Part shown: positions 1 through 9,247 of the stretch, piece after piece | Layout of the letters: the number at the start of each line of letters is the position of its first letter | How positions within the stretch are numbered: position 1 is the stretch's first letter | Source of the DNA: JAPPHA01 sp965220985 | GTDB lineage: Bacteria; Pseudomonadota; Alphaproteobacteria; Rhodobacterales; Rhodobacteraceae | NCBI GenBank assembly: GCA_965220985.1 | Contig: OZ244854.1 | Span: forward strand, 3,658,001 to 3,722,000 | Direction: 5' to 3' | DNA: 64,000 bases | The notes under the pieces: generated by a model | What the model was told of the DNA's origin: nothing | Databases searched by the model: none | Seen by the model: only the letters and a program-made list of their open reading frames with translations | Translations under genes and position numbers: made by a program

Positions 1-344
1 CGCAACCTCTTCGTCCGCCCTCACTGTCGCAAATGCCAGTCGAATTCAACGGCGAATTCCCGTTTCAGCAGCAATGTCGTGAACGTCGGGCATTGAGGTC
101 GTTGGCGGGTTGATGGCAGAGAGGGCCATGCCATCGTGATTCATGCATTTTTGTGTCCCGACACCCCCACCACGCAACTGCAAGAGGCACTTCAAGCTCG
201 ACCAAAACGGGACCGGTGGCGGCGGTGGTCCTGAGCGATCCAATCCAACGCACTTCCGGAAGCCTTTCCGAGTGCTCTTGATATCCGTCCTCATAACGAA
301 TCGATCCGCGTTGACTCGCACTCGCTGGCAATGATTGATGCCCC
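1..344. other. No gene recognised upstream of miaA
   Basis: Short frames exist on both strands, but none has a ribosome binding site together with a recognisable protein. The stretch presumably holds the miaA promoter and the edge of a neighbouring gene outside the window. Confidence 0.5.
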
Positions 345-1259
345 ATGATGAGCAACAGCGACCGACCAATACTGATCGCGGGACCCACCGCTTCGGGCAA
401 GTCTTCTCTGGCCTGCGAACTTGCTCGTCTCACTCATGGTTGCGTGATCAATGCCGATGCCCTGCAGGTCTACAGTTGCTGGAGAATTCTCACGGCCCGT
501 CCCAGCGACCGTGAGATGGAGACCGTCCCGCACAGGCTCTACGGACATGTCGGCATGGACGAGGCGTATTCGGTCGGATCGTGGTTGCGGGATCTGAAAC
601 CTGTTCTCGACGAGTGCAGTTCACGCGGGTTGCGTCCGATCATCGTCGGGGGAACCGGCCTTTATCTCACGGCGCTGACCACGGGGCTGAGTGACATCCC
701 TCCTGTACCATTGAGCGTTCGCGAGGAGGCCGACAGGATCTTTGCCGACGACCCTTGGAGATTCGCTCGCGACCTGCGGGAACGAGACCCCGGGACGGTC
801 AGCGTGATCGACATCGACAATCCGGCACGGACCCGTCGCGCCTGGGAGGTTCTGGAAGCGACCGGGGTGGGATTGTCCGCGTGGCACGCGTCACCCAAGG
901 TACCAATTCTGCCGACGGATGAGACCCGAGCATTCGTCCTTGATGCTCCCGCAGCGTGGCTCGAAGGGCGAATCCGTCGCAGATTCGAGCACATGGTGTC
1001 ACACGGGGCACTCGACGAAATCCGCTTGGCGATCGAGTCCGGTTACGACGAGGCAAAACCATCGTGCCGAATCCTCGGGGCACGCGAGCTGGTCAGTGTG
1101 GTCGATGGCAGCCTCTCCATTCCCGATGCAGTCGAGCAGGCGGTCACGCGCACCCGTCAGTTCGCAAAGCGACAACGTACCTGGTTTCGCAGCAAGATGA
1201 GCGATTGGGAACATGTCGAGGCCGGCATCACGGCGCAAGAATTGCTCGACAGGTCCTGA
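345..1259 (+). CDS. miaA: tRNA dimethylallyltransferase MiaA
   Basis: MiaA transfers a dimethylallyl group from DMAPP to N6 of adenosine 37 in tRNAs that read UNN codons. The protein has 304 residues, the usual length. The N-terminal P-loop GPTASGKSS lies at residues 13-21, followed by the DALQVYS substrate-contact segment (family form DS/A-x-QVY) and the GGTGLY motif near residue 103. Two adjacent ATG codons (345 and 348) could both serve as the start. In many alphaproteobacteria serB or ilvB lies beside miaA; neither is seen here. The next gene on the same strand begins over 400 bases later and is functionally unrelated. Confidence 0.95.
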   Translation: MMSNSDRPILIAGPTASGKSSLACELARLTHGCVINADALQVYSCWRILTARPSDREMETVPHRLYGHVGMDEAYSVGSWLRDLKPVLDECSSRGLRPIIVGGTGLYLTALTTGLSDIPPVPLSVREEADRIFADDPWRFARDLRERDPGTVSVIDIDNPARTRRAWEVLEATGVGLSAWHASPKVPILPTDETRAFVLDAPAAWLEGRIRRRFEHMVSHGALDEIRLAIESGYDEAKPSCRILGARELVSVVDGSLSIPDAVEQAVTRTRQFAKRQRTWFRSKMSDWEHVEAGITAQELLDRS

Positions 1260-1678
1260 GACAGGGCAGGTCCTGACGCAAAATCGAACATCCGCTCCGT
1301 TCATCGACGTCAGTCGCGACAACCGTCATGGACCCGGACATCATTCGCAAGCACACCGTCATGCGATCGGTCACTTTTTGAAGACGCACGATGTGGGCCA
1401 AACTGTTGGAGGATCAGGCCGAGCCACCATTGAAACTCTCGCCGGCCGGCGGACGAGGAAAATTCCATTGCTGCAGTGCGGTTGCTCGCAGATCATGCAG
1501 GGACTTCATGTCGGCATCGGAACAGACCGAATCGGGGCAGCCACTTGCGAGAGACATTCCCGGCGGCTGGCAACCATCCAGTCGACCACACGCGACTCGA
1601 CAATTTCAAAAAGACAACGTAGGTTTCATTACCTAACGATCTTCCAGTGTTGGTCACAGAGAATTGGAGTTTCATGAC
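1260..1678. other. Intergenic region between miaA and the peptide-binding protein gene
   Basis: No convincing coding frame or RNA gene is seen. The ribosome binding site of the next gene (TTGGAG at 1664-1669) lies at its right end; the promoter of the ABC operon is expected here but no clear -35/-10 pair was identified. Confidence 0.5.
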
Positions 1679-3259
1679 ATGAAAGACATCAGAAAGTTGC
1701 AACAGCGTTTTCGCGACGGAGGTATCAGCCGGCGAGACTTTCTCACGGCGATGAGTGCGCTCGGCGTGTCAGCCGTTGCCGCAGAAGGGTACCTGACTTC
1801 CGCCAAGGCGCTCGCATCCACTCCCCGCAAGGGCGGCTCGGTCGTCTTTGCAAGCAACCTGCACGGTCCGGACGACCAGATGGACCCGATGCTGTTCACG
1901 TCGGGCATCGACTACACCCGCGGACGGGCAACCTACAACAATCTCACCCAGATCCTCGACAACATGACCCTTCATCCCGAGCTCGCGGAGGAATGGAGCG
2001 TCAACTCGGATGCGACCGAGTTCACCTTCAAGCTGCGCAAGGGTGTCGAATTCCACGACGGTTCAGCGATGACTGCCGACGACGTGGTCTGGACCATGAA
2101 CCGCCACCTCGGCGCAGATTCGCCGTCAACCGGCAAGGCGCTCGTCGGTTCCATCAAGGAATGGCGCAAGATCGACGAATATACCGTCAAGGCCGAACTG
2201 AACACGCCGGACTCGGACTTGCCGATCAAGCTCGGAGAAAAGCAGTTCAAGATCGTCAAGATGGACACCGAGGATTTCCGCAAGGGAATCGGAACCGGGC
2301 CATATGTACTGGACTCGTTCGAGCCAGGGGTCCGCTCGGTTCACTCGCGCAACCCCAACTACTGGCGCGAAGGTCCGAACTTCGACAATCTTGAGATCAC
2401 GGCCATCACCGATCCCATCGCGCGGGTCAACGCGTTGATTGCGGGCGATGTCGATCTGATCGTCAATGTCGATGCGAAGAGCATTGATCTCCTCGATCAG
2501 ACTGACGGTGTCAGGGTCGTTTCCACGCCTTCGGGTCTCTACGGCGGCATCTGCGTTCTCAAGAACACCGCTCCGGGTTCGAACGACGACTTCGTCAAGG
2601 GCATGCAGTTCATTCAGGACCGGGAACGCGTGGTGCGTTCGATCCTGAAGGGCCACGGCACGGTCGGAAACGACCATCCAATCGGACCGGCATACGGTGC
2701 GGACCATTGCTCGGAACTGCCGGTGCGGCCATTCGACCCGGATCAGGCGAAGTTCCATCTCGACAAGTCGGGAATCTCGTCTGCCGAACTGTACGTGGCG
2801 CCCGTCGCGGCGGGTCTTGTCGAAACCTGCCTCCTGATGCAGGCGAATCTGCGAAAGATCGGCTTCGATCTGGCCATCAAGCAGGTTCCGACTGACGGTT
2901 ACTGGGGCGCAGTCTGGATGAAGGAACCCATGAACGTGGTTTCCTGGAACATGCGGCCGACGGCCAACGCCATGCTCGCCATCCAGTTCGCGTCTTCATC
3001 CAGCTGGAACGACACCTTCTGGCACAATGATCGCTTCGATCACCTGCTGACGGCTCAGCTGGCCGAGACCGACGCTTCCATTCGGCACGAGATGCTTTGC
3101 GAAATGCAGACGCTCGTGCACGAGAACAGCGGCATGGTCATTCCGGCCCACACCAATGTTCTCGATGGCGTCAATGACAAGGTCCAGGGCATTCCGAATG
3201 TTCCGCTTGGCCCGGTCGGCTCCTATGAATTCCCAGAGTTCGCCTGGCTAGAAGAGTGA
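1679..3259 (+). CDS. Peptide-type ABC transporter substrate-binding protein (SBP_bac_5 family)
   Basis: This periplasmic binding protein of the DppA/OppA class captures di-/oligopeptides or similar solutes for the downstream permease and ATPase genes. The ATG at 1679 is preferred over an upstream in-frame TTG at 1664, because TTGGAG at 1664-1669 is a good ribosome binding site nine bases before it. The N-terminus carries a twin-arginine-like signal (SRRDFLTA, residues 18-25), suggesting export by Tat rather than Sec. The mature part has family features such as WSVNSDATEFTFKLRKGV followed by FHDGSAMTADDVVWT. A large hairpin separates it from the first permease gene. The transported ligand cannot be read from sequence. 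Confidence 0.9.
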   Translation: MKDIRKLQQRFRDGGISRRDFLTAMSALGVSAVAAEGYLTSAKALASTPRKGGSVVFASNLHGPDDQMDPMLFTSGIDYTRGRATYNNLTQILDNMTLHPELAEEWSVNSDATEFTFKLRKGVEFHDGSAMTADDVVWTMNRHLGADSPSTGKALVGSIKEWRKIDEYTVKAELNTPDSDLPIKLGEKQFKIVKMDTEDFRKGIGTGPYVLDSFEPGVRSVHSRNPNYWREGPNFDNLEITAITDPIARVNALIAGDVDLIVNVDAKSIDLLDQTDGVRVVSTPSGLYGGICVLKNTAPGSNDDFVKGMQFIQDRERVVRSILKGHGTVGNDHPIGPAYGADHCSELPVRPFDPDQAKFHLDKSGISSAELYVAPVAAGLVETCLLMQANLRKIGFDLAIKQVPTDGYWGAVWMKEPMNVVSWNMRPTANAMLAIQFASSSSWNDTFWHNDRFDHLLTAQLAETDASIRHEMLCEMQTLVHENSGMVIPAHTNVLDGVNDKVQGIPNVPLGPVGSYEFPEFAWLEE

Positions 3260-3278
3260 TCTCTGCCGATAATCATTT

Positions 3279-3312
3279 GCTGGCCTGCACCGACTTGTCG
3301 GTGCAGGCCAGC
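3279..3312 (+). promoter_or_regulatory. Strong intercistronic hairpin after the binding-protein gene
   Basis: A near-perfect inverted repeat has its left arm at 3279-3294 and right arm at 3297-3312, giving at least 14 pairs with a small loop. No T-run follows, so it is more likely an mRNA-stabilising or attenuating structure that lets the binding protein be made in excess over the permeases than a full terminator. Confidence 0.6.
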
Positions 3313-3374
3313 CCACCGGCTTACCGCACAGCGGTACGTTGCTTGCGTTCGTTCAAATCATTCCGTGACATGAC

Positions 3375-4343
3375 ATGCTGATCTCGGCCGTGCTCAGGCG
3401 GACGGCGGTCGGCATTCTGACCATGATCGTTGTGTCGCTCATGATTTTCGTGGGCACGAGCGTCCTGCCGGGCGACGTGGCCAACATCATCCTTGGCCAG
3501 ATGGCGACCCCCGAGTCGCTCGCAGCTCTGCGGACCAGTCTCGGCCTCGATGAACCCGCCTACATTCGCTATTTCATGTGGCTGGGCGACTTGGCGACCG
3601 GCGATCTTGGCATCTCCAAGGCCGGCGCGGGCGCTGCAACCATCGGAACTCCGATTTCCGAACTCATCGCTCCGCGTATCGTCAACACCCTCCGCCTGTC
3701 GGCCGTCGTTGCCATCATCGCGGTGCCTTTGTCCCTGTCATTGGGACTTTTGGCCGCGATGTATCCGGGCTCCCGCCTCGACAAGTTCATCACCTTCACC
3801 ACGCTGGGTCTGATTTCGGTTCCCGAGTTTCTGGTCGCCACATTCCTTGTTCTGATCCTTGCGGTTCACATGGAACTGTTGCCGGCAACCGCCTACATCA
3901 GCGGACAGGAGACCGGTGCAAAGCTGTTCAGGGCTCTTGCGTTGCCGACGCTGACCCTTGTCATCGTCGCGTCGTCCCAGATCATGCGGATGACACGCGC
4001 AACGGTGCTCAATCTCTTGAGTTCGCCCTACATCGAGATGGCGATCCTCAAGGGTGTTCCGCGAAAGAGGATCATCCTTCGTCACGCGCTTCTCAACGCC
4101 ATCGGCCCGATCGTCAACGTGATCGCGCTGAACCTCGCGTATCTCGTAAGCGGCGTTGTCATCGTCGAGACCGTCTTCTCGTATCCCGGGCTGGCAAAGC
4201 TGATGGTCGATGCGGTTCAGACCCGTGATCTGCCGTTGGTCCAGGCCTGCGCCATGATTTTCTGCGCAACCTACATCATCCTGATCTTCATCGCTGACAT
4301 GGCTTCGATCCTGTCGAACCCGCGTCTGCGGCATCCCAAATGA
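3375..4343 (+). CDS. Peptide-type ABC transporter permease (DppB-like)
   Basis: Inner-membrane subunit of the importer, 322 residues, the normal size for DppB/OppB. It begins with a transmembrane helix (about residues 9-30), a GDVANIILG segment and then the DppB-type periplasmic region (YIRYFMWLGDLATGDLG). At least five further hydrophobic segments follow. The EAA coupling loop that contacts the ATPase lies near residues 225-240 (YIEMAILKGVPRKRIILRHA). Its stop overlaps the ATG of the next permease by four bases, so the two are translationally coupled. Confidence 0.92.
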   Translation: MLISAVLRRTAVGILTMIVVSLMIFVGTSVLPGDVANIILGQMATPESLAALRTSLGLDEPAYIRYFMWLGDLATGDLGISKAGAGAATIGTPISELIAPRIVNTLRLSAVVAIIAVPLSLSLGLLAAMYPGSRLDKFITFTTLGLISVPEFLVATFLVLILAVHMELLPATAYISGQETGAKLFRALALPTLTLVIVASSQIMRMTRATVLNLLSSPYIEMAILKGVPRKRIILRHALLNAIGPIVNVIALNLAYLVSGVVIVETVFSYPGLAKLMVDAVQTRDLPLVQACAMIFCATYIILIFIADMASILSNPRLRHPK

Positions 4344-5293
4344 GCGCCAAATTGTCTGCTGACCCCGTCAATCCCGAACCCGCAGCTCCGACAGATTTTG
4401 AAGAGCTTCCCGACGCCCCGCCCCGCCGCAAGATCCGGTTTTCGTGGGCCGGCAAGATCGGGATCGGCGTCGTGGTTTTCTGGGCTCTCATGGTCGTCAT
4501 CGGGCCTTCGATTTCTCCGTATCACGAGGCCGATTTCCTGGATGAAGCCCTGTTCATCGTTCCGGGAAGCGACGATCCCTATCCGGCAACCGACTTTCAG
4601 CCGCCGAGCAAGATCGCATATCTCGGCACGGACTATCTCGGCCGCGACACGCTTTCGCGGATACTCTACGGCGCTCGCACGACGATCGGAATTTCGCTGA
4701 TCTCCACCCTGCTCGCCTATATCGTCGGGATCACGCTTGGCATCATGGCCGCTGTCGGCGGGCCAGTTCTCGACAGCATCCTGAGCCGCCTGAACGACGC
4801 GATCCTGTCGATGCCCACGATCATGCTGGGACTTGTGGTGATCTCGGCTGTCGGCAGCACGATTCCGATTCTGATCATACTCACCGGCCTGATTTACGCT
4901 GCCAGCGTGTTTCGAATTGCACGGGCCTTCGGTCTCGACATCATGGTCAGCGATTTTGTCGATGCCGCGCGGGTTCGGGGAGAAGGTCTTTGGTGGATCA
5001 TCTCCAAGGAGATCCTGCCCAACATGATCATGCCGATGGCCACGGATTTCGGGCTGCGGTTTGTCTACATCATCCTGTTCATTTCCAGCCTCAGTTTCCT
5101 TGGTCTTGGCGTTCAACCGCCGCAATCCGACTGGGGGAGCATGGTCCGGGAGAACCTCGCCGGCCTTCCCTACGGCGCCATCGCTCCGCTCGTCCCGGCA
5201 CTGGCGATCGCCACATTGACGATCGCGATCAATCTCATCGTCGACGACATTTCCGCATTCTCGGGCGGCAAACTTGCCAATAGGATGATCTGA
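4340..5293 (+). CDS. Peptide-type ABC transporter permease (DppC-like)
   Basis: Second inner-membrane subunit, 317 residues. A cytoplasmic N-terminal extension of about 35 residues rich in Pro and Glu precedes the first transmembrane helix (residues 37-55), as in DppC/OppC. The LGTDYLGRDTLSRILYGART motif typical of the family follows, and an EAA loop with DAARVRGEGLWWIISKEILP lies in the second half. It overlaps the upstream permease by four bases, and its stop codon overlaps the ATPase start by one base. The arrangement indicates equal translation of the two permeases and the ATPase. Confidence 0.92.
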   Translation: MSAKLSADPVNPEPAAPTDFEELPDAPPRRKIRFSWAGKIGIGVVVFWALMVVIGPSISPYHEADFLDEALFIVPGSDDPYPATDFQPPSKIAYLGTDYLGRDTLSRILYGARTTIGISLISTLLAYIVGITLGIMAAVGGPVLDSILSRLNDAILSMPTIMLGLVVISAVGSTIPILIILTGLIYAASVFRIARAFGLDIMVSDFVDAARVRGEGLWWIISKEILPNMIMPMATDFGLRFVYIILFISSLSFLGLGVQPPQSDWGSMVRENLAGLPYGAIAPLVPALAIATLTIAINLIVDDISAFSGGKLANRMI

Positions 5294-7116
5294 TGCCTGC
5301 ACTGCTCGAAGTCGACAACCTGGTGATCGATGCACGCAAGGATGACGGATCGCACGTTCCCATCGTCAAGGGGGTCTCCTTCGAGCTTGATCGAGGAGAG
5401 GTGGTCGCGCTGATCGGCGAATCCGGCTCGGGCAAGACCACCATCGCACTCTCGGCGCTCGGTTACGCCAAGCCCGGTCTTGAATTCACCAGCGGTGAAG
5501 TTCGCATCGACGGGACCGATGTCATTTCGATGCCGTCGGAAGAAAAGCGGATGTTGCGCGGCAAACGCGTCGCCTATCTTGCCCAGAGCGCTGCTGCGTC
5601 ATTCAATCCCGCGCTGACAATCGGCGAGCAGGTCACCGAGTCGGCCCTCCTTCAAGGGAGCTTGACCCAGGAGGAGGCCAACGAACGGGCCGTTGAACTG
5701 TATCGCGCGCTCGAGTTGCCTGATCCGGATCGTTTGAGTTTTCGCTATCCGCACCAGGTTTCGGGCGGCCAGTTGCAGCGGCTCATGGCGGCAATGGCGC
5801 TGTGCGGAAAACCCGATCTGCTGGTTCTTGACGAACCGACGACGGCCCTTGATGTCACAACGCAGATCGAGGTCCTCCGCGCCTTCAAGTCGGTCATCAA
5901 GCAGGCTGGGGCAGCGGCCCTTTACGTCACTCACGACCTCGCTGTCGTTGCCCAGATCGCCGACCGGATCGTCGTTCTCTACAATGGCGAGATCCAGGAA
6001 TACGGCTCCTCCGAGGACATCATCACGAACCCGGGGCACAATTACACCCGCCGCTTGATGGCTGCGGTGCGACCGCCTCCTGCCGCCGGCCAGGGCGATC
6101 AGTCAACGGGCGAACACAGGCGCGAAGTTCCCGCTCTCGAAGTCAAGAATCTGACCGCCGGATACGGTGCAAAAGCTGGCAAGGGCGCCGTCAAGGTCCT
6201 GCAGGACGTCAACATCACGGTCGAACGCGGTCACTCACTCGGCGTGATCGGTGAATCGGGATGCGGCAAGTCGACCCTTGCCCGTGTCATCTCGGGACTG
6301 CTGGCCGCAACCGATGGCGACGTGCTTCTGCACGGGGAACCGATGAAGCCGAGCCTCAAGAACCGCGATCGCTCCGAGCTTCAGAAGGTCCAGTTCGTCT
6401 TTCAGATGGCGGACACGGCCCTCAACCCGCACCACCGCATCGACAAGCTGCTTGGTCGCCCGCTCGAGTTCTATCTTGGGGTGTCGCGATCCGAGCGGCC
6501 GCAACGCGTTGCCGAACTGCTGAAGATGGTCGAACTGCCACCGGAGTTCGCTGGCCGCTATCCCGAGGAACTGTCTGGCGGGCAGAAACAGAGAATCAAC
6601 CTGGCGCGAGCGCTTGCGGCCTCTCCAGAGATCCTGCTGTGCGACGAGGTGATTTCTGCACTCGACTCGATCGTCGGCGCGAATGTCATCGAACTTCTCA
6701 AGAGATTGCGGGCGCAGACCGGGGTGTCATTCGTTTTCATCAGCCACGACCTGTCGACGGTTGCATCCTTCGCCGACGACATCGTCGTTCTCTACGCGGG
6801 TCGGGTCGTCGAGCAAGGAACCACGGACAAGGTTCTCTCGCCGCCCTATCACCCGTACACCCGACTGCTGATATCGTCGGTTCCCGAGCTTCGCACGGGC
6901 TGGCTCGAAGAAACGATGGAAACGAGCGAGGCCAAGGCCGGCATCGACCGCGTTGTCGAGATCACCGAGGTCGGATGCCCGTTTTTCTCGCGGTGCCCTC
7001 TCGCCATTCCAGGGACCTGCGACACGACCGTCCCACCAATCCGCGAGCTGGACGAAGACCACCGCATCGAATGCCATCGATCGGTCGACGAATTCCTGCA
7101 CGGAATTGCCGCCTGA
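5293..7116 (+). CDS. Peptide-type ABC transporter double ATPase (DppD-DppF fusion)
   Basis: A single 607-residue protein carries both nucleotide-binding domains of the importer. Domain 1 has Walker A GESGSGKT (residues 42-49), signature VSGGQLQR (156-163) and Walker B LLVLDEP (176-182). Domain 2 has GESGCGKS (320-327), LSGGQKQR and ILLCDEV. A Cys-containing C-terminal tail (CPFFSRCPLAIPGTC) is the oligopeptide-transporter C-terminal segment. The Walker B proline of domain 2 is replaced (DEV instead of DEP) but the catalytic Glu is kept. Fusions of this type are common among alphaproteobacterial peptide importers. No further gene of the operon follows. Confidence 0.93.
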   Translation: MPALLEVDNLVIDARKDDGSHVPIVKGVSFELDRGEVVALIGESGSGKTTIALSALGYAKPGLEFTSGEVRIDGTDVISMPSEEKRMLRGKRVAYLAQSAAASFNPALTIGEQVTESALLQGSLTQEEANERAVELYRALELPDPDRLSFRYPHQVSGGQLQRLMAAMALCGKPDLLVLDEPTTALDVTTQIEVLRAFKSVIKQAGAAALYVTHDLAVVAQIADRIVVLYNGEIQEYGSSEDIITNPGHNYTRRLMAAVRPPPAAGQGDQSTGEHRREVPALEVKNLTAGYGAKAGKGAVKVLQDVNITVERGHSLGVIGESGCGKSTLARVISGLLAATDGDVLLHGEPMKPSLKNRDRSELQKVQFVFQMADTALNPHHRIDKLLGRPLEFYLGVSRSERPQRVAELLKMVELPPEFAGRYPEELSGGQKQRINLARALAASPEILLCDEVISALDSIVGANVIELLKRLRAQTGVSFVFISHDLSTVASFADDIVVLYAGRVVEQGTTDKVLSPPYHPYTRLLISSVPELRTGWLEETMETSEAKAGIDRVVEITEVGCPFFSRCPLAIPGTCDTTVPPIRELDEDHRIECHRSVDEFLHGIAA

Positions 7117-7227
7117 GCGACATGCGCCGCCCAGGCGAGTTCACCCAAAGCCCCCAATTGATCTGACCGGACTCCGCCTGCAAGCGAGAAGCCCGGTTAT
7201 TGGTAAACCCAGTCGCGGGCGTTTCGA

Positions 7228-8280
7228 CTATCTGTATGCGGCTTCCCTGTCTTCAGCCTCGGGGCGCGCGATCGCCTTGATCATGGCGGACAGATGCACT
7301 GACCCAACGACTTTTCCGTCCCGCTTCACCCGTGCCGAGGTGAGATTCTGATCGTTGAAGAACTGCAGCGCGTCTTCGAGCTTGGTCGATGACTCGATGT
7401 TCGGTCCGGCCTTGCTGCCATTCAGCCCTGTATCCATGACCGACTCGACGGTGAGAATTCGTCCGCGATTGATTTCCAAAATGAAATCCGACACGTAATC
7501 GTTGGCTGGCTTGAGGATGATCTCTTCAGGAGCGCCTTGCTGCACCACTGAGCCGTCGCGCAAGATCGTGATCGAGTCACCGAGCTTCAACGCTTCGTCG
7601 AGGTCGTGGGTGATAAAGACGATCGTCTTGTGAAGTTCCTTCTGAAGGTCGATCAGCACGTCCTGCATGTCGTTCCTGATCAGAGGGTCGAGAGCGGAGA
7701 ACGCCTCGTCCATCAGGAGAATGTCGGCGTCGGTTGCAAGCGCGCGCGCGAGACCCACGCGTTGCTGCATGCCGCCTGACAGCTGCGCAGGGTAATGCGA
7801 TTCGAAGCCGCTCAGTCCGACGCGCTCGATCCAGTGCTGCGCCCGCTTGCCAGCCTCGTCCTTCTCGACACCCTGGATCTTGAGCCCGTACTGAACGTTT
7901 GCAGAGATCGTCCTGTGAGGCAGAAGCGCGAACTTCTGGAACACCATCGACGCCTTGAACCGCCTGAAATCCCGAAGCTGGGGTTCTGTCATGGCCAGGA
8001 TGTCTTCACCATCGACGGCAATGCGTCCGTCGGTCGGTTCGATCAACCGGTTGATGTGGCGGATGAGCGTGGACTTGCCGGAACCGGACAGTCCCATCAC
8101 CACCTGAATGCACCTGTTGCGAATCTCGATGTTGACATCGTTCAGCCCGAGGACATGTCCGTGCTTTTCGAGAAGCTCGGTCTTGCCCACCCCTGACTTG
8201 ACCTGTTTCAGGGCGCGTTTGGGCCTCGATCCGAAGATCTTGTACAGATTGCTGATCGAGATTTTTACGTCATCAGCCAT
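7228..8280 (-). CDS. proV: Glycine betaine/proline-type ABC transporter ATPase ProV
   Basis: ATP-hydrolysing subunit of a quaternary-amine importer of the ProU/OpuA class. The ATG at 8280 is chosen (350 residues), not the upstream extension, because the family begins at this point and the start then overlaps the end of proW by eight bases. Walker A is GLSGSGKS (residues 63-70), the signature LSGGMQQR (167-174) and Walker B ILLMDEA. The C-terminal 80 residues resemble a CBS-like regulatory extension, which in OpuA senses ionic strength; whether it does so here is not visible. It is the last gene of the proX-proW-proV operon. Confidence 0.93.
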   Translation of the reverse strand: MADDVKISISNLYKIFGSRPKRALKQVKSGVGKTELLEKHGHVLGLNDVNIEIRNRCIQVVMGLSGSGKSTLIRHINRLIEPTDGRIAVDGEDILAMTEPQLRDFRRFKASMVFQKFALLPHRTISANVQYGLKIQGVEKDEAGKRAQHWIERVGLSGFESHYPAQLSGGMQQRVGLARALATDADILLMDEAFSALDPLIRNDMQDVLIDLQKELHKTIVFITHDLDEALKLGDSITILRDGSVVQQGAPEEIILKPANDYVSDFILEINRGRILTVESVMDTGLNGSKAGPNIESSTKLEDALQFFNDQNLTSARVKRDGKVVGSVHLSAMIKAIARPEAEDREAAYR

Positions 8281-9163
8281 GACCACCTTCCCGATGTTTC
8301 TGGATGCGCTTGCCGTAGCTCTGCGAGACACGGTCGAAAATGATCGCGATTGCAACGATGGCGAGACCGTTCATCAAGCCGAGCGCAAGATACTGGTTGT
8401 TGACGGCACGAAGGACGGGAACGCCGAGACCGGGGACGCCGATCATCGCCGCAATGACGACCATCGAGAGCGACATCATGATCGTCTGGTTGACGCCTGC
8501 AAAAATGTTCGGGAGCGCCAGCGGCACCTGCACGTTGAAGAGCTTTTCCCGATAGCTCGACCCGAACGCTTCCGCAGCCTCCAGCACCTCCTTGTCGACA
8601 AGTCTGATCCCGAGGTTGGTCAGGCGAACGATTGGTGGAATCGCGTAGACGCAGACGGCGATCAGTCCCGGGACTTTCCCGATGCCCAGAAGCATCACCA
8701 CCGGAATGAGGTACACGAAGCTCGGAATGGTCTGCATGATGTCGAGAATGGGCAAGATGGCGGCCTGCACCCGGTCGTTTCGTGCCATGAGGATGCCGAT
8801 CGGTATTCCGACGGCGATGCAAAGCGCGGTCGCGACGGAGACGATCGCCAAAGTCGCCATGGCGTCTTCCCACATGTCCAGATAGCCAATGAGCAGGAAC
8901 GACAAAACGGTTCCCGCAACGAGCCACCAGCTCCGCGACCCGATCCATGCCAACCCGGCAATGACGAACAGAACGATCGGCCACGGGGTGTCCACAAGAA
9001 GATCCTGAAACCACTTCAGGAACATCAAGAGCGGGTGAAAAATGTTTTCGAGCAATTCACCGTACTCGCGTGAAAATTCCCTGAAGGATCCGTCAATGTT
9101 CTTCTTGAGATCGCGAAGCGCCTGCCGTTCCATGGTCGGAAATTCGACAAAAAATTCCATCAC
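8273..9163 (-). CDS. proW: Glycine betaine-type ABC transporter permease ProW
   Basis: Inner-membrane subunit of 296 residues. A long hydrophilic N-terminus (about residues 1-70) precedes the transmembrane region, as in ProW. The permease core includes IGILMARNDRVQAAILPILD and the coupling loop LVDKEVLEAAEAFGSSYREK with ATPase-contact residues. The gene is separated from proX by a hairpin with a T-run, so it is probably read at a lower level. It ends inside the start of proV (eight-base overlap). Confidence 0.93.
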   Translation of the reverse strand: MMEFFVEFPTMERQALRDLKKNIDGSFREFSREYGELLENIFHPLLMFLKWFQDLLVDTPWPIVLFVIAGLAWIGSRSWWLVAGTVLSFLLIGYLDMWEDAMATLAIVSVATALCIAVGIPIGILMARNDRVQAAILPILDIMQTIPSFVYLIPVVMLLGIGKVPGLIAVCVYAIPPIVRLTNLGIRLVDKEVLEAAEAFGSSYREKLFNVQVPLALPNIFAGVNQTIMMSLSMVVIAAMIGVPGLGVPVLRAVNNQYLALGLMNGLAIVAIAIIFDRVSQSYGKRIQKHREGGHG

Positions 9164-9185
9164 TTACCCCCTTTGGACGGGTGAC

Positions 9186-9230
9186 AAAAAAAGTTGCGGC
9201 CCGACCGGCAGTTGTTGCCGACGGGCCGCA
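9186..9230 (-). terminator. Hairpin with T-run between proX and proW
   Basis: The arms 9195-9203 and 9222-9230 are perfectly complementary, with an inner stem 9206-9210 / 9216-9220. Read on the minus strand the structure is followed by seven Ts (A-run at 9186-9192). It fits an intrinsic, probably leaky terminator that lowers proW-proV expression relative to the binding protein. Confidence 0.75.
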
Positions 9231-9247
9231 TCATAGGTCTGAAATGT

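Noticed and set aside
4271..5335. 354-codon open frame on the minus strand
   Set aside because: It lies antisense to the DppC-like permease gene; its Arg/Asp/His-rich translation is typical of GC-rich antisense shadows and matches no protein.
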